DNA of 64,000 nucleotides, taken from positions 12,522,001 to 12,586,000 of the forward strand of contig NC_088317.1 of the NCBI RefSeq assembly GCF_910592395.1, read 5' to 3'. Made by a program: the position numbers and the translations under genes. The DNA comes from Lineus longissimus. Its lineage: Eukaryota > Nemertea > Pilidiophora > Heteronemertea > Lineidae. Within the stretch, counting starts at the first letter, position 1. Every line of letters begins with the position of its first letter. Shown here piece after piece: positions 48,134 through 60,043 of the stretch. The notes below the pieces were generated by a model. It worked only from the letters and a program-made list of their open reading frames with translations, made no database searches and was not told the DNA's origin.

Positions 48134-49561
48134 GATCTTGTGCTACCTCTGCGGTTTCCTCTTCTTTTGTAGAATAATGTACACCGCAGCCGCGGCTGCT
48201 ACCTCCGCTCTCTTCGAAGGTAACATACTAAATGACCTTTCCCAACAGGTCTAATTCGCACGTGAGGGATCAATGACCGTCCGATGGCTGTTTTCTGACA
48301 GTTTTACTCTCATGTGGAAGAAGCTACGAAAACATTCTCATAGCTAGAAATCATCTCTCCGATAGGAACTGTCAGTACGATTTTCTCGCATGTGGATGGA
48401 TCAAATATATTTATGTCGACAGTCACTGAGAGAAAATGTCGACACTTTCTCTCACGTGGAATGTCGCCTTAATTGTTACGAACTCCCCCTGTGAGTTCAA
48501 GTGGGTTGTTGGTTCTATGCAAGATGCGACACTTCTGTGTATGAAAAAACTGAACGAGACTGGTTTTAAATGTAAACAAATATAAGTTTGATACAAAATA
48601 TATACAGGAATTCTATTGAAGAGTCACTTCAGAATGAGTGTCAGCGCGTGTCAACATTATTGCGTTTCGCGAAAGGGAGCAGACTTCGATACTAGCTAGA
48701 TTTTGGCGCTAAGTTCAGAATATTGAGTTACCTCAGCATACAGGCTAGACACGCCTCGTGGATTCCAGAATCATTCGTACACGTGCAGTTACATTCGGTT
48801 CCCTCGTGGACGTCTCGTGACACTCCCGAACCATTCTTTCTCGTACAGCATACTATTTCGTTTCAACCGTTGGCGGCACTCGGCCTCAGCACTGAGCTGG
48901 CTTCCTTGTACCCAGCCTAACTCCGGGGCTCCGTCTCAACGTTGCGAGCTTTTTCGTTTGCTCTCAATCACGTTCTGCTTTCTCGGCATCACTCTCAAGT
49001 CTGCTCTCCCTGCGCTCCCTGTGCGCGCGGTATTTTAAGTTTCATAACACACCAAAGTTCATGTAACACAAAGTAATCAAATCTGAATTTGCTTGAAATC
49101 ACTTTGTTATGCTGTTGCACCAGGTCAGTGAGTTTGTCGATTTCTTTCGGAGAGAAATTGTTTTTTCTAGGGCGTTTTGGGCCATTGTAATTGGGAAACG
49201 CCGTTGGAATGCCACGTAGAAGTCTTCTGTACTGCCGTGCAAACCCTTAGGCCTTCTGTCACGATTGTGTATAAACATGCAATGCAGTGAGCTAAAATAC
49301 CTTACCCTTTCATTACGAGAGACGTTTTAAAGTTTGCTATAGCAAGCTACGTGTGTTCACTCAGGACTTATTCATTCACTTTGCGTAAGCAATTGCTTAG
49401 ATACTACTTAGATAGCTTCATGAATAACACTTAGGGTTCCCTAACCTTTCACGTAAGTTCACCCTATGAGTGCTCTTAGAGTGATCTAAGATCGGAAATC
49501 TAAGAGTGCTTTGTGAATCAGGCCCCAGGGTCTTTGCACCATCGCAGAGGAACAGACTGTC

Positions 49562-50218
49562 TTGTGTGAGCCGAGAGGCGATAAAACACTTAAAAGGGAC
49601 CGAGAAAACTCCATCTCGGACCTGGAAATAACTTCGACAAGAAAACCTTGTGGCAAGTCAGCCAAACCCGATATAGAGGCTATAAAGATGGGTGTTCTGT
49701 TTACGGAACTTCGGGCTCTGAGAGAAGACCAAAGCAACTTCCGTAAAAGTATTACTTCATACATAGAAAATACATTGAAGGAAATGATACAGTCTGTTGA
49801 GAAAAGTCATAAAGATTTGAAAGACTGCATGGACATGGAATGTAGCAAGATAAGTAACCACATTGACCTATTTGAAGAGCTGCTTCGTAAAGTGGAGGCC
49901 AGGGACCTGGTTCACAAACCTAATGATTTTGACCCAGATGTCTCGGTCGTAGTGATTGGACTGCCGTATGAACACGGTGAACAAACTTTAGTCAGATGTG
50001 AACGGTTGGTAGAAAGGGGACCGGATATCCCAGACAATGAAGTGTTAAACTGTAAAAGAACCAAGCCTCGTAATATAATAAACCAGGAGTGGTCCTCATT
50101 CGCTTCGGGTCAGTTGAAGAGAAGATTTGCGTGCTGCGTGCAAAGCAGAAACAAAAGGAAAGTGAAGAGTACTCGGACACGTATATCAAAAGTGCTAAGA
50201 CGCATGCATAGAGGCTAA
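49562..50218 (+). pseudogene. LINE ORF1-like coiled-coil protein fragment
   Basis: An N-terminal coiled coil (ELRALREDQSNFRKSITSYI) is followed by DVSVVVIGLPYEHGEQTLV, which looks like the RRM-type core of L1-like ORF1 proteins. The downstream part continues in other frames (about 50080..50340: FASVEEKICVLRAKQK, then LIGLNLREILK), so it is a relic. Other mobile-element origins are possible. Confidence 0.4.
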
Positions 50219-50339
50219 TCGGTCTCAACTTAAGAGAAATTCTCAAAGTAGTCCCCGATGGCCAAAAGTTCCTGTTCAATGGCAGTGGGCGACTAGTCCG
50301 GCCGGGAGTCCAGCCCGAGGACAGGACGGAAAACGAAGG

Positions 50340-52089
50340 AAAGCGATGCCCTTGAATTATTAATTAGCCTCAGTGAGAGGCATCGTTTTTATTCGTGATG
50401 TTACAGGGTCATCCCAAATTGTAAAACAATCCCATCCTCTACGCTATGACTCAACTTATGTAATATAATTCCTTTGTATAAATAACAAATTAAACTGTTA
50501 TCTGCTACATCAGCCTCAGGTACACAGAAAAAAAAATCGATCTTCAAACGAGACAAAACGGGTCTTAAAAGGTTTTGAGACATCATTACATTCATTTGAA
50601 ACAATTATTCAATAAATATTGTCTCGACTTGAGATGTCCGATCTTGTTTTTATTTGGCGACAGGCCTATCTTCAATTGAGATCCTTTTCTACTAATTTGA
50701 GATGCAGCGATTTCGATTAGATGTAAAACAATCGTTTTTTGATTTGAAGATATACATGAGTTAGACCTATCTGTGCTCTCCCCTATGGAGAACCTGGGCG
50801 CGGGCTCGTTATCTGGGCAGTAATAAGGACTCAATCTACGAATGATTTCCCTTTAACAATATATTTCAACATCGCTATAGGTCGTTACAATCATGTAGTT
50901 CGATTGATCGATTGGTACAACTGAAAATACATAACATGAAACACGTCTTACAACATTGTCACTAGTATTCTAAAAAGAGGGAATAAAACCCTGTAAAATG
51001 AACCTTAAAGTTAATCAATATTAGTATTTTGACTTCTGAAACAGAATATTTTGATTTTCAGATTATTCAATGGCTTTTAACGTTAGTAGGCCCGGCGGCC
51101 AGTGAACTTTTATCGGACACTTATTTGAACATGACGCGTAGCTTACAATACGCCCCGAAAAACGTTATAATAATAGGCAATTGTTATCAATCGATACATA
51201 TAGCATTGCTAGGGCCTCCTAATATCTCAAGTACAAAGGATTTATATCCTTAATTCGTCTTAGGAAAATGAAACAACTTGGCGGGACAAACGCAGCCTTC
51301 AAACATTACGCGACATGGCTGCTTGGAACTCAAATTTCTCTGAAATTACGCAACACATTTGGGGTTCTTATACATCATTTTGATCCTTACATTACGTGTG
51401 TCCTTCTCGACCCGCTTATATATGGTTATCACACATTTACACCGCCTTATACGGTCAAAAATGCGCCTGTAAATCGGCTTGCGTCCTGCGTCTGGCAGAC
51501 GATATTTTCTTCCTCTTGTTGTCGTCGCGGACCAATTCCATACTGGCCGGACGTTTCCCTTACGACGTTGTCTTCGGACACGACACTATCTTCAGTTGAG
51601 ATCCCTTTACTGAAGTTGAGATTCAGCGGTATCGACTGAATGTACAACGATCTCGTAATAACCACGAGGACCGGTGCGCGCCGCCACAGTTGTTGACATG
51701 TTCATGCCGCGCTGTGATTGATTCGAATTTGTCGATTTTTCATCAGGTAAACTTCTATCGCCGTAGTATCCGCTGCTAATAAGCCCAATAACCCAGCTTC
51801 TAATATCATCGATCCATCCGATCTCCACCAAAACTCGTCAAAACCAGCTGTATCTGAGTTAATTTCTCCGCCCGTAGTCTTTGTAGTAGTTTTTTAGTGT
51901 AGCTCATGAGCTATGTACATTGTGCATGCATGCATGCATCCATGTCGTGATTGATAGCACTGCCACACACACACACACACACACAGGGGAATTGAAGTGG
52001 CTATGGCTAGTGGTATATGAATGTAGGATGTGGTATATTTGCAAACATTGCAGGCCTGATCATCTTGGGCATGCTGGATCAGTGTTCAG
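50340..52089. other. Stretch without a recognisable gene
   Basis: No gene is supported. It holds a diverged direct repeat pair (about 50665..50740 and 51588..51655), a TGCA run at 51923..51939 and a (CA)n microsatellite at 51964..51985. Confidence 0.45.
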
Positions 52090-52443
52090 GTGTTAGTCTT
52101 TCCCCCAGTGGGTCAGACATCTGCAAAATGTCCACAGCTCAGATCAGAGCCTCTCTTCAGTGTTGCATGTGGGGTGAATGGGTGTGGGAAGCGATATACG
52201 AAGGTGAATTCTTTTTTGAAACATATCAAAAGAAAGCATCGACTGACAGAAAATGAAATACCTCTACGTATATTCGCAGCCGGTGATCTTGATGCTGTGC
52301 CGGAAGATCAGGCTCCTGCTGGCATACAACTTCAATTGCCTGAGAATCCACCTGAGCCTCCCAGTGCAGACCAGTGTGGCTGCCGAAATGGACTTCATGA
52401 TGATTATGTTATTGTTTTTAGATTTAGTTTGAATTTAGATTGA
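52090..52443 (+). pseudogene. C2H2 finger exon of an EnSpm/CACTA-like gene
   Basis: The frame has one C2H2 finger (CGVNGCGKRYTKVNSFLKHI, ending KRKH) and a Pro/Glu-rich segment. In related animal sequences such a finger precedes the transposase-like domain found here at 54062..55510. The two parts are separated by 1.6 kb. Confidence 0.4.
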
Positions 52444-54061
52444 TTAATATTGGTATATAAAGTTTATGTTTTATAAATGAACAGGAAAGTCTTCACTTCC
52501 GGGGATCCGTGAGAACGATTGAGTACGCTCGGGTAAAGTGAGCCTAATTAGATCTGACAGTTTAAGGAAGGGTCCAGGATCTGAAGTTTATTGTGCGTGG
52601 GTGGAGAGGATATCTGTATATTGTTATAGTAATGAAAGACATGCTTATTCCAAGGTTATTGTGTTGCTAGGCCTGGCGGCAGATCAAAAAGAATGCCTTT
52701 GACTGACCCATTGCCGCATCTTGCGTGGGCGGATGACTTCCGTTCTCAGAAATAAGTAACCTGCTTTATCTTAAGAAATATTTGTACGATTGTAAACTCT
52801 TGGTGGTCCTAACAGGGCCTGGTCTCTCCGAGCCCCTCCTACTCACACCCACGCTTAGCATAAATGATGAAATCTTAGTTAGAAGTAGTTTAGTGTAAAA
52901 GTAAATTCTGAAGTGTTATGACCTCTCGTGCTCCGTGAATGTATCAGCGTTGATTGCAAATATATTGTTCCTTGATGAAGTTTAATACACGGATTATATA
53001 GTAGAACTGAAGTTGTTTGTGATTCCTCGTTACTAAACAGCCAAAGGATGTATGGACTCCCCCGACAGAGCAACCAGGAACCAAATTTAGGGTCTGGGGA
53101 TGAAGAGATGGATGAAGAAAATGAAGAAAATGAAGAAACAGAAAGTGACGACAAGGAGAGCTTAAAGGGAAGGGCCCGCCAAAAAATGGGGAGTTTTGGA
53201 CGGCCCGGTCAAAACCTTAGGCGGGAATAAGGTTTCATTGATAAATGATAAGGAGTTTCAAGGCCCCCAAATTACTTGTAAGGTTCAATAGATACTGGCC
53301 TTTCATTGGTTTACCGTTTGCGTATCATTTACATACTCTCATCTTGAAAAATATGACAATATTTACGATCACGTTATTGATTTTTGCAACATTTTCGGAA
53401 ACGCGCCCCTTGCGGATCTGTAAGGTACCATTCGGATGCTTGAAAAATGTTAGTGGCGTGGCTCCATCTGCTACAGCTGTCACCGCGCCGGTGTTAGTCT
53501 CACGTCTTGGCGTCTGCACCACCCTTGGGGAACACCTCAATGCCGTTGGCGTACTGACGAGACCAGCGTCTCTAGAGGCTCCGACGTGACAGGTCACTTG
53601 GCTGGAATGGCCCCATCTCCTCTTCACTCATGTTCATTGCCGGCAATTCTGGCAAATATCTTGAGTCGTCATGGTTGTCAAACAAGTCTTGGATAATATG
53701 CTGCCTCATTTCTTCTGTACTGTTCGGATCAGGGGCCTCGCTCTCCACCGGCCCAGAATCCACCGGCGACTCGAAATCCATACTACTATTCTCGCCATTT
53801 TCCATTTTCTCCTCTCTCCAACTCACTACTATCGCTATTGACTGCGTAACATACACTAACATTCTTTCGCTATCATTGCTAACTTCATTTACTAGAACAC
53901 TGGCCTCTTTGTAGCCGATTATGTAACCCATAGTGGAAACACCCGACAGCGTCGCCCGGCATGATACACGTGCTACTGGCATATTTATAACTCGTAGTAA
54001 ATAAGGTTGTAAAAATATGCAAATGAGATGCCGTATATGGAAACCATGACGTCACTAAGCA
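52444..54061. other. Region between the finger exon and the transposase-like frame
   Basis: A short plus-strand frame (53048..53230) is very acidic (SGDEEMDEENEENEETESDD) and could be part of the same gene. A 136-aa minus-strand frame (53572..53982) has an acidic MENGENSSMDFES region and no family signature. Nothing else is supported. Confidence 0.3.
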
Positions 54062-56184
54062 GTGCTTATTTCTGCTACGGGTGGCGCTGTTGCTTGCTTC
54101 TGGAGGCGCTATTCAACCTCTTTAACAGATCATCTTGCGAAATTTCTTCTTAAGCTTCGTGTTGAGTACAAGGTCCATTCAGATGTGCCACAACTCTTTC
54201 TTGATGAAGTTGAATACATTACATCTCTCATCAAGAAAGAAACCGAAAGAAATATACAAAGCTATCTTGCAGGACGCAATCTCAGTATGGATGAATTTCC
54301 TGGTCTGTCTGATATCATTCTTACCAACACCAAAGAAGTCTCTGCTGTTCAGCAACTCAATACTCTGTATAAACAAAATAGGTACTACAAAGAAAGGTTC
54401 TCATTGGTTGAGCCTACTGAAATTGTTCTGAGTCGAAATGCACAGAACAAACCAGTGGATACATTTCAATACATTCCATTGCCAGATCAACTATCTGCTC
54501 TGATGAAGCATGAAGATGTAGATGGACATGTTATTGTTGGACATAAAAGTGATGCTTCAAGAATCGAAGATTACTGTGATGGGTCATTGTATGAAATGAA
54601 TGAAATATTTCAAGAGAATTGCCATCATCTCCAGATATTTGGATATGTTGATGAATTCACTGTCTCGAATCCCTTGAGAAACAAAGCAAAGAAGTATAAA
54701 ATAACAGCAGTGTACTATATATTGGGTAACATTCCACCAAAACTTAGGTCAAGGCTTTACGTCATTCAAGTCGCATGCCTTGCAAGAAGCATCCATGTAA
54801 AGAAATATGGTCTAGAGGCAATATTGGCCCCATTTCTGAGAGATTTGAAGCAACTTGAGAGTGAAGGGATTCACCTGACCTCCTCAGGTTTGAATGTTCA
54901 GGTGAAGGGTGCACTCTGTCTTGTCTGTGGAGATAATCTTGGTTGTCATCAGATTGGTGGTTTTAGTGAAAACTTCTCATCTGGGCTCATCTGTCGCTTC
55001 TGTATGGCTACGAGAGACGACATTCAAGTGATACATGATGTGCAGGAGTTCACTCAAAGGACCATTGATTCTTACAATGATCAGATTGAGATGGTTACTG
55101 AAGATCCACGTCTTTCCAGTACATATGGTGTTAAGAAGGATTCCCCTCTCAATGCTCTCAAACATTATCATGTTGCTGAAGGTTTGCCACCAGACTTGGC
55201 ACACGATATCTTTGAGGGTGTTGCCTGCGAGCTGATTGTTCTGGTAGTCAATTACTCTTGTAAAAAGGGTTTCTTCTCACTGAAGTCTCTGAATAAGGCT
55301 ATTCGAAATCTGGACTATGGGGAACCAGACAAATCCACTAAACATTCCGAAATGAGTGAAGAAATTTCAAAGTTTGCAGTGAAGCAAACTGCATGCCAGA
55401 CATGGTGCCTGCTGAGGCTTTTTGGAATACTCGTTGGAGAAGGTGTGCCTCATGATGATGATGTTTGGGGTCTCTTGTTGGATCTTCAAGAGCTGGTTGA
55501 CATAATGTGAAGTCATTCCATCCCCAGGAATGTCCTGGGTTATCTTCAGGATTTCATCTCTGAATTCCTGAAACTGTGGCATTCATTGTTCCCCGATTAT
55601 GTAATGAAACCAAAGTCTCACTACCTCCTGCATTATCCCCAGCTAATGCAAAAGTTCTCAGTGCCCACATCATATTGGACTCTCCGGTTTGAAGGGAAGC
55701 ACAGTGTCTTGAAATCTTCTGCTCAGAAAACCAAGAATGTGAAGAACATTTGCAAAACACTTACTTCTGCCCATCAGCTACAACAATGCCATGAGAATAC
55801 CAAGCCTGAGTTTCTTGCCTATGAGACTCCTCAGTTCGTGAAAAAAAGAAGGTACAAGTTGACAGCCTCGCCCAAGATGTTCAGGATCTCTTGAAGGCAG
55901 TGGGCCTCATCATGCAAGAATCTGACCAGATGACGAATGACCAAGGTGCCGCTGTACAAGAGCTGCAGTGCTACTCTGCTGTGGTAGTGGAAGGTTGCAG
56001 ATATTCTGCAGGGTCTGTTGTTGTACTGGCACCATACCATGAGGAACTATATGAATTTGGTTTGGTGAAATCTGTACATCCTCTACATGGGCAGCCTCTT
56101 CTATTGGTTGAGAGGCGATACTCACTCTACTTCGAGAAGCACATTCATGGTTTCATAGTTAGAATATATGTATTGTGGTGGTAG
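54062..56184 (+). pseudogene. EnSpm/CACTA-like transposase-derived gene, decayed
   Basis: The frame 54062..55510 contains LAKFLLKLRVEYKVHSDVPQ, a CLVCGDNLGCHQIGGF cysteine segment, CRFCMAT and GLPPDLAHDIFEGVACEL, a D-HD-EG signature shared by CACTA-like and related transposases. A TGA at 55508 interrupts it; the same frame then continues with KSHYLLHYPQLMQ and WTLRFEGKHSVLKSSAQKTK, where the last catalytic Glu would lie. A frameshift near 55890 leads to the last part, which ends in the MITE-like repeat at 56161. Whether it was an active transposase or a domesticated gene cannot be told. Confidence 0.5.
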
Positions 56185-56385
56185 GAATATAGGTATTTTG
56201 AAGCTATTTTGACCAAAGCCCTTACAGGCCTTTTTGTCTCAAATTAGCTTAGAAACCCCCTAAGAACCAGACACCACAATACATATATTCTATCATTCAT
56301 GAGATTCCCAGTGAAGCGTTGCAATGAAATGGTCAGTGAAGCGTTGCAATGAAATGGTGAGGGAATACTAGAGTTCAATGGGTTA
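56161..56385. repeat. MITE-like repeat with terminal hairpin arms (right copy)
   Basis: It is the inverted counterpart of 7716..7922. The 131-bp palindromic part (56161..56291) is followed by two tandem copies of a 25-bp CAGTGAAGCGTTGCAATGAA unit (the left copy has one, partly deleted). It overlaps the end of the EnSpm-like gene and is 615 bp from the right Polinton-like arm. Confidence 0.6.
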
Positions 56386-56388
56386 ATG

Positions 56389-57000
56389 TAATCATGACTT
56401 ACTGTATTCCAACAGAAAGTACACGTCAATAGCTTTCCAAGGATACATCATTGCAAATATCCGTTAAAAAATAGCAGAGAAATGAACCCTTGAAGTTCGC
56501 ACATCTTGACAGTCCCAGCGTATTCCAATAAATGCTGTAGGCCTACAAGACAGCTGATACAGTGATTAATCATTGTTGCTTGAATCTATTGAAAATATTG
56601 TTGACAGAGTCTGCATGTACATGGTAACATATGTTACCAAACAATACTCACGTCCCAAAGTATTACAAAGGCCTATTGTTCGTTAATGCGTTTATCCGAC
56701 AGAATTTCGAGAAATTATTTTAACGACGCAAAAATAATTTTCAGCGCTGAAAATATTTTCGAAAATTCTGTCGGATAAAGGCATTAAGACACAATAGGCC
56801 TTTTCATGTCTTTGACAAGCAAAAATAATTAATGACTGCAACATCTGATATGGTCATTGTAATTTGCAAGCACAAATAATTAATGACTGCAACATCTGAT
56901 ATGGTCATTGTACAACTGAATATCACTATGGTTTAAAGGCAAATGTTATTCTGTCCTTGGAGACATGATGTTAACGTCACACTTTCTCCATCTGGTGAGA
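56389..57000. other. Spacer with a small MITE and a direct repeat
   Basis: An inverted repeat of about 40 bp per side (AAAGGCCTATTG outward) bounds 56667..56803. A 39-bp direct repeat containing AATGACTGCAACATCTGATA occurs at 56823..56861 and 56874..56912. There is no gene. This segment is absent from the left side. Confidence 0.55.
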
Positions 57001-57017
57001 TTATTCCATTAAAATAA

Positions 57018-58471
57018 ATGGCCTTTTTACTGTCTTCATTATCCAAAACTGAAGTTAAAACCAAACATAATTATTCATCAGCTTCTGGAGTAATAAAGTA
57101 TTATCCAATAGCAAATCAACATAAAAGTAAATTCACCTATGACTTCTTTAATTCAGAAGTAACTGTTAATACTAATAACTTCTTCAGACTACAAGAAACT
57201 AAGATAACACCTGGGTTTTTGAGCCTGAAAAATAAGAAAGACTGTCTGCGACTGGAAAAGAATCCATTATCGTTTTACCAGAACCAATTTAACATGGCTG
57301 TTTGGTTTGCTACAACAGGTTGTGGTATTTCAATAGACGATCACTTGAATCACAGTGATCCATTGTTAAGGTCAATTTACAGGTTTCATGTTTACTATCA
57401 AATATTGAAGATCATAGAGATACCAATTCCAGGTGAAAGTGATTTTAATGAGACAAACAATAACATTAACCGTAGGAAACTAGGAGGGTTATTGAGTGAA
57501 TTTGGTTTAAAAGACGAGTACGATTTCTCGGTGTTTGAAAATAACGGTGGTTGGAGGTCATGGAGTGTACCGGATTACAACCCGAACATAACTGATCCCG
57601 GATATTACATCAATGATTCTAAAATCAATTTCTTCCTCATGCAAGTTCATGAAAATAGAATGCCACCGATGTTCAGTAAAGACTGGGATGCTGGAATGGC
57701 TAATTTCAAATATCCAGATATTTTCATCAAGGATCATGTCAGGAGACACAAGAATGTATTTGATGTAATTACACAAAATGAATGTCAAACCTATCAACAA
57801 TTCATGATATTTAAATCAAATGGTTTCTCTAATCCTGGAATAGAGAGGTTGAATGACACAATAAGAACATATGTTTACTGTATTCTGGGTGCTCAGGCGT
57901 TGACCAGAACACCAATAATAGGAGTACCGGGTACAGAATTGGATGCTCAGAAGGAATTTAACAAACTATTAAAGGACTCGATTAATCAACATCCTGATAT
58001 TCCCACTTCAATTCAAAGATACCAAAAAGCAGTGAGTGACACTCATACAAGACTAGATTATGTAATAGCACCAGGATTGTAGGATCAAATATGGTACTCG
58101 TTATTGGTAAGCTGGATAACTACAATAATAACATTTTAATAGCACCAAAAAATGCTAAACCCGGTAAGAATGACATTAACCACAAAAAGACCTTACCATC
58201 ACCACTGATGGAAGGAAATAGTTCTAAGAAAATAAGAGTTAAGAGTAGTGTTGGTACTGTCAAGTCGGAATTCGTCCTGAGAGCAAAGCTCGAGACCAGT
58301 CATACACCAAAGAGTAATGTTGATACACCAAAAACAACTGAAACCTCAAAGAATATTCCTACTACTACTAAACTTGACACCAAAGTTGAGAAGGAGGATG
58401 ATACTCATGAAACAATTAAATTCATGCTTTACTCAGTTGTTGGTACATTGATTGTTTTTATGGTTAGATAA
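57018..58471 (+). pseudogene. Tail-anchored protein gene, frameshifted (right arm)
   Basis: It corresponds to the intact 463-aa gene at 6249..7640. A 7-nt deletion near 58078 creates a stop at 58080 and moves the rest into another frame (58091..58471), which still encodes the linker and the C-terminal membrane segment. The native start codon (ATG in the left copy) is AAG here, so the frame opens 29 codons upstream. An in-frame 9-nt deletion near 57415 also differs. One double-hairpin unit lies at 58265..58291. Confidence 0.65.
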
Positions 58472-58481
58472 ATAAGTAATT

Positions 58482-59996
58482 ATGGCTGAAGGAGGTGAAA
58501 ATTATGAAATGAGTGAGTTAGAGAATTATCGCTTTCGTAATGTGGATGATCCTAATACAGGTGAAACCAATAGAACTTTTCAAGATGACGGCACAACATA
58601 CAACACAGGAGGTGGAAATCTTACTACTGAAAATTCATTCAGTATACCTCCAGATAGAGTAAGAGGTATTGATCCGCAACTAGAGAAAGAGAAGAGTTGG
58701 CTACTAAAAAACGAGGATAAACTTGAAAAAGCATTGAAAAAAAGTGGTAAATGGAAATATGACCCTAACAAACTAAGTAATCTAGCATCACGTATTTATG
58801 TGTACAAAGAAGATCCTTACTTCTTGCCAACAGATGAAGAACTCGCAAACTTTACAGTACAACAAAAGAAAAATATTGAACTAGACACTGATTCTTTTAA
58901 TAAACAGAATAACAAGTTAATTCCTTTAATTAAATCAAATGGTAAATTCCTTTCTGAAGGCACATTAAAGAATAAGTATGGTCTGAGATTTGCTAACATG
59001 ATTAAAGATATGATTGCACCTGATGAACCAGCACCTATGGAAGTACCTAGAATGGCACCTATGGAAGGTCCAACACCAGTAAGTCAAATTCAATCAATTG
59101 CACCTGAAACACAGGCAGTAATTAATGAGGTAAACAGTTCAAACCAACCAATAGATAAATTAATTGATTCTAATGATGATGAACTTAAATCACTGGGTTT
59201 TACTGAATATGCCTTGAGAGAACTTAGAGGGTTAAAACAGGCTGGTGATGATCTAGCTACAGTAAAGAGGGATAAGGACATGCAAATACAAGAACTAGAA
59301 AAAAAAATTCATGATTTAACAAGAGACTATGTAAAGTCTGTAGAAGAAGATACTAAAGATAAAGTGGAGTTGAAAAAGCAAATAGATGAACTAAATGACA
59401 AATTGCATGAGGAACAGTCAAAGGTATGGAGGTTAGACAATGACAGGGAGTCACAAACTAGAAGAATTAAACGTTTAATTGTTGATGTTCTAAAGAAACC
59501 AGATTCAACTATTCCTCTGAAGGACAGAATAAAGTTACTTTTTAAGACGAATGGTGTAACCATTAGCGCCATAATAACAGCTGTTGTAATGACACTTACA
59601 ACTCTAGGTCTCAGTATCAGTAGTGCTTTAAGTGGTGCCACTAAATCTGTAAAACCAACTCCAGGACCAGACCCAACTCCAGGACCAGACCCAACTCCAG
59701 GACCTACACCAGAACCTGGACCAAAACCATCAATACCAGATAAAGTAAAAGAAGGTCTCAAGAAGTTTGCTGAATGGCTAAAAGAACTAGCCAAGAAATC
59801 AGCTGCGGCTTTACCGGGAATCATCGGTTCTATCGTATCATTTCTCCTGAAAACAATTGGTGCAGTTGTTGGCTTTCTAGCCGAACATCTGATCATTGCA
59901 GTTATTGCTATTGTTAGTTCCATAATCTATGGTTTAATAGAGGGTGTTAAAGCCTTAAAATCACGTAAAACAGTAAAAAAACATAAAAGGTCTTAG
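58482..59996 (+). CDS. Proline-rich coiled-coil membrane protein (right arm, 504 aa)
   Basis: This copy is intact. It has an acidic N-terminus, a coiled coil (about residues 250-330, ELEKKIHDLTRDYVKSVEED), a first hydrophobic segment (ISAIITAVVMTLTTLGLSIS), a TPGPDP repeat linker, then LPGIIGSIVSFLLKTIGAVV and FLAEHLIIAVIAIVSSIIYG. The C-terminus is basic (SRKTVKKHKRS). It is related to the 478-aa protein of the central element, with the same linker position and hydrophobic ends. It is probably a virion membrane or inner-capsid component; function unknown. Confidence 0.6.
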   Translation: MAEGGENYEMSELENYRFRNVDDPNTGETNRTFQDDGTTYNTGGGNLTTENSFSIPPDRVRGIDPQLEKEKSWLLKNEDKLEKALKKSGKWKYDPNKLSNLASRIYVYKEDPYFLPTDEELANFTVQQKKNIELDTDSFNKQNNKLIPLIKSNGKFLSEGTLKNKYGLRFANMIKDMIAPDEPAPMEVPRMAPMEGPTPVSQIQSIAPETQAVINEVNSSNQPIDKLIDSNDDELKSLGFTEYALRELRGLKQAGDDLATVKRDKDMQIQELEKKIHDLTRDYVKSVEEDTKDKVELKKQIDELNDKLHEEQSKVWRLDNDRESQTRRIKRLIVDVLKKPDSTIPLKDRIKLLFKTNGVTISAIITAVVMTLTTLGLSISSALSGATKSVKPTPGPDPTPGPDPTPGPTPEPGPKPSIPDKVKEGLKKFAEWLKELAKKSAAALPGIIGSIVSFLLKTIGAVVGFLAEHLIIAVIAIVSSIIYGLIEGVKALKSRKTVKKHKRS

Positions 59997-60043
59997 GTGA
60001 CCTTCTATCAAAACAATGTTTAAAAAATAATTATTATGTAAAT

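Larger units (their letters stand above)
47312..48469. mobile_element. PIF-Harbinger transposon, inner copy (1.2 kb)
   Basis: Inverted ends AGGCGACATTCCACGTGAGA and complement are flanked by TAA duplications (47309..47311 and 48470..48472), a TWA-type target of Harbingers. It contains a MADF-like exon and a truncated transposase, so it is an internally deleted copy. Confidence 0.75.
46300..49525. mobile_element. PIF-Harbinger transposon, outer copy (3.2 kb)
   Basis: Inverted ends (GGGCCTGATTCACAAAGCAC at 46300 and its complement ending at 49525) are flanked by a 3-bp duplication CAG (46297..46299 and 49526..49528). Inside are a transposase start (46495 region, plus strand, frameshifted) and a Myb/SANT-like gene on the minus strand. 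A second Harbinger is inserted at 47312..48469. Confidence 0.75.

Noticed and set aside
53572-53982. 136-aa minus-strand frame as a host gene
   Set aside because: It has an acidic region but no recognisable domain, splice context or neighbour support.
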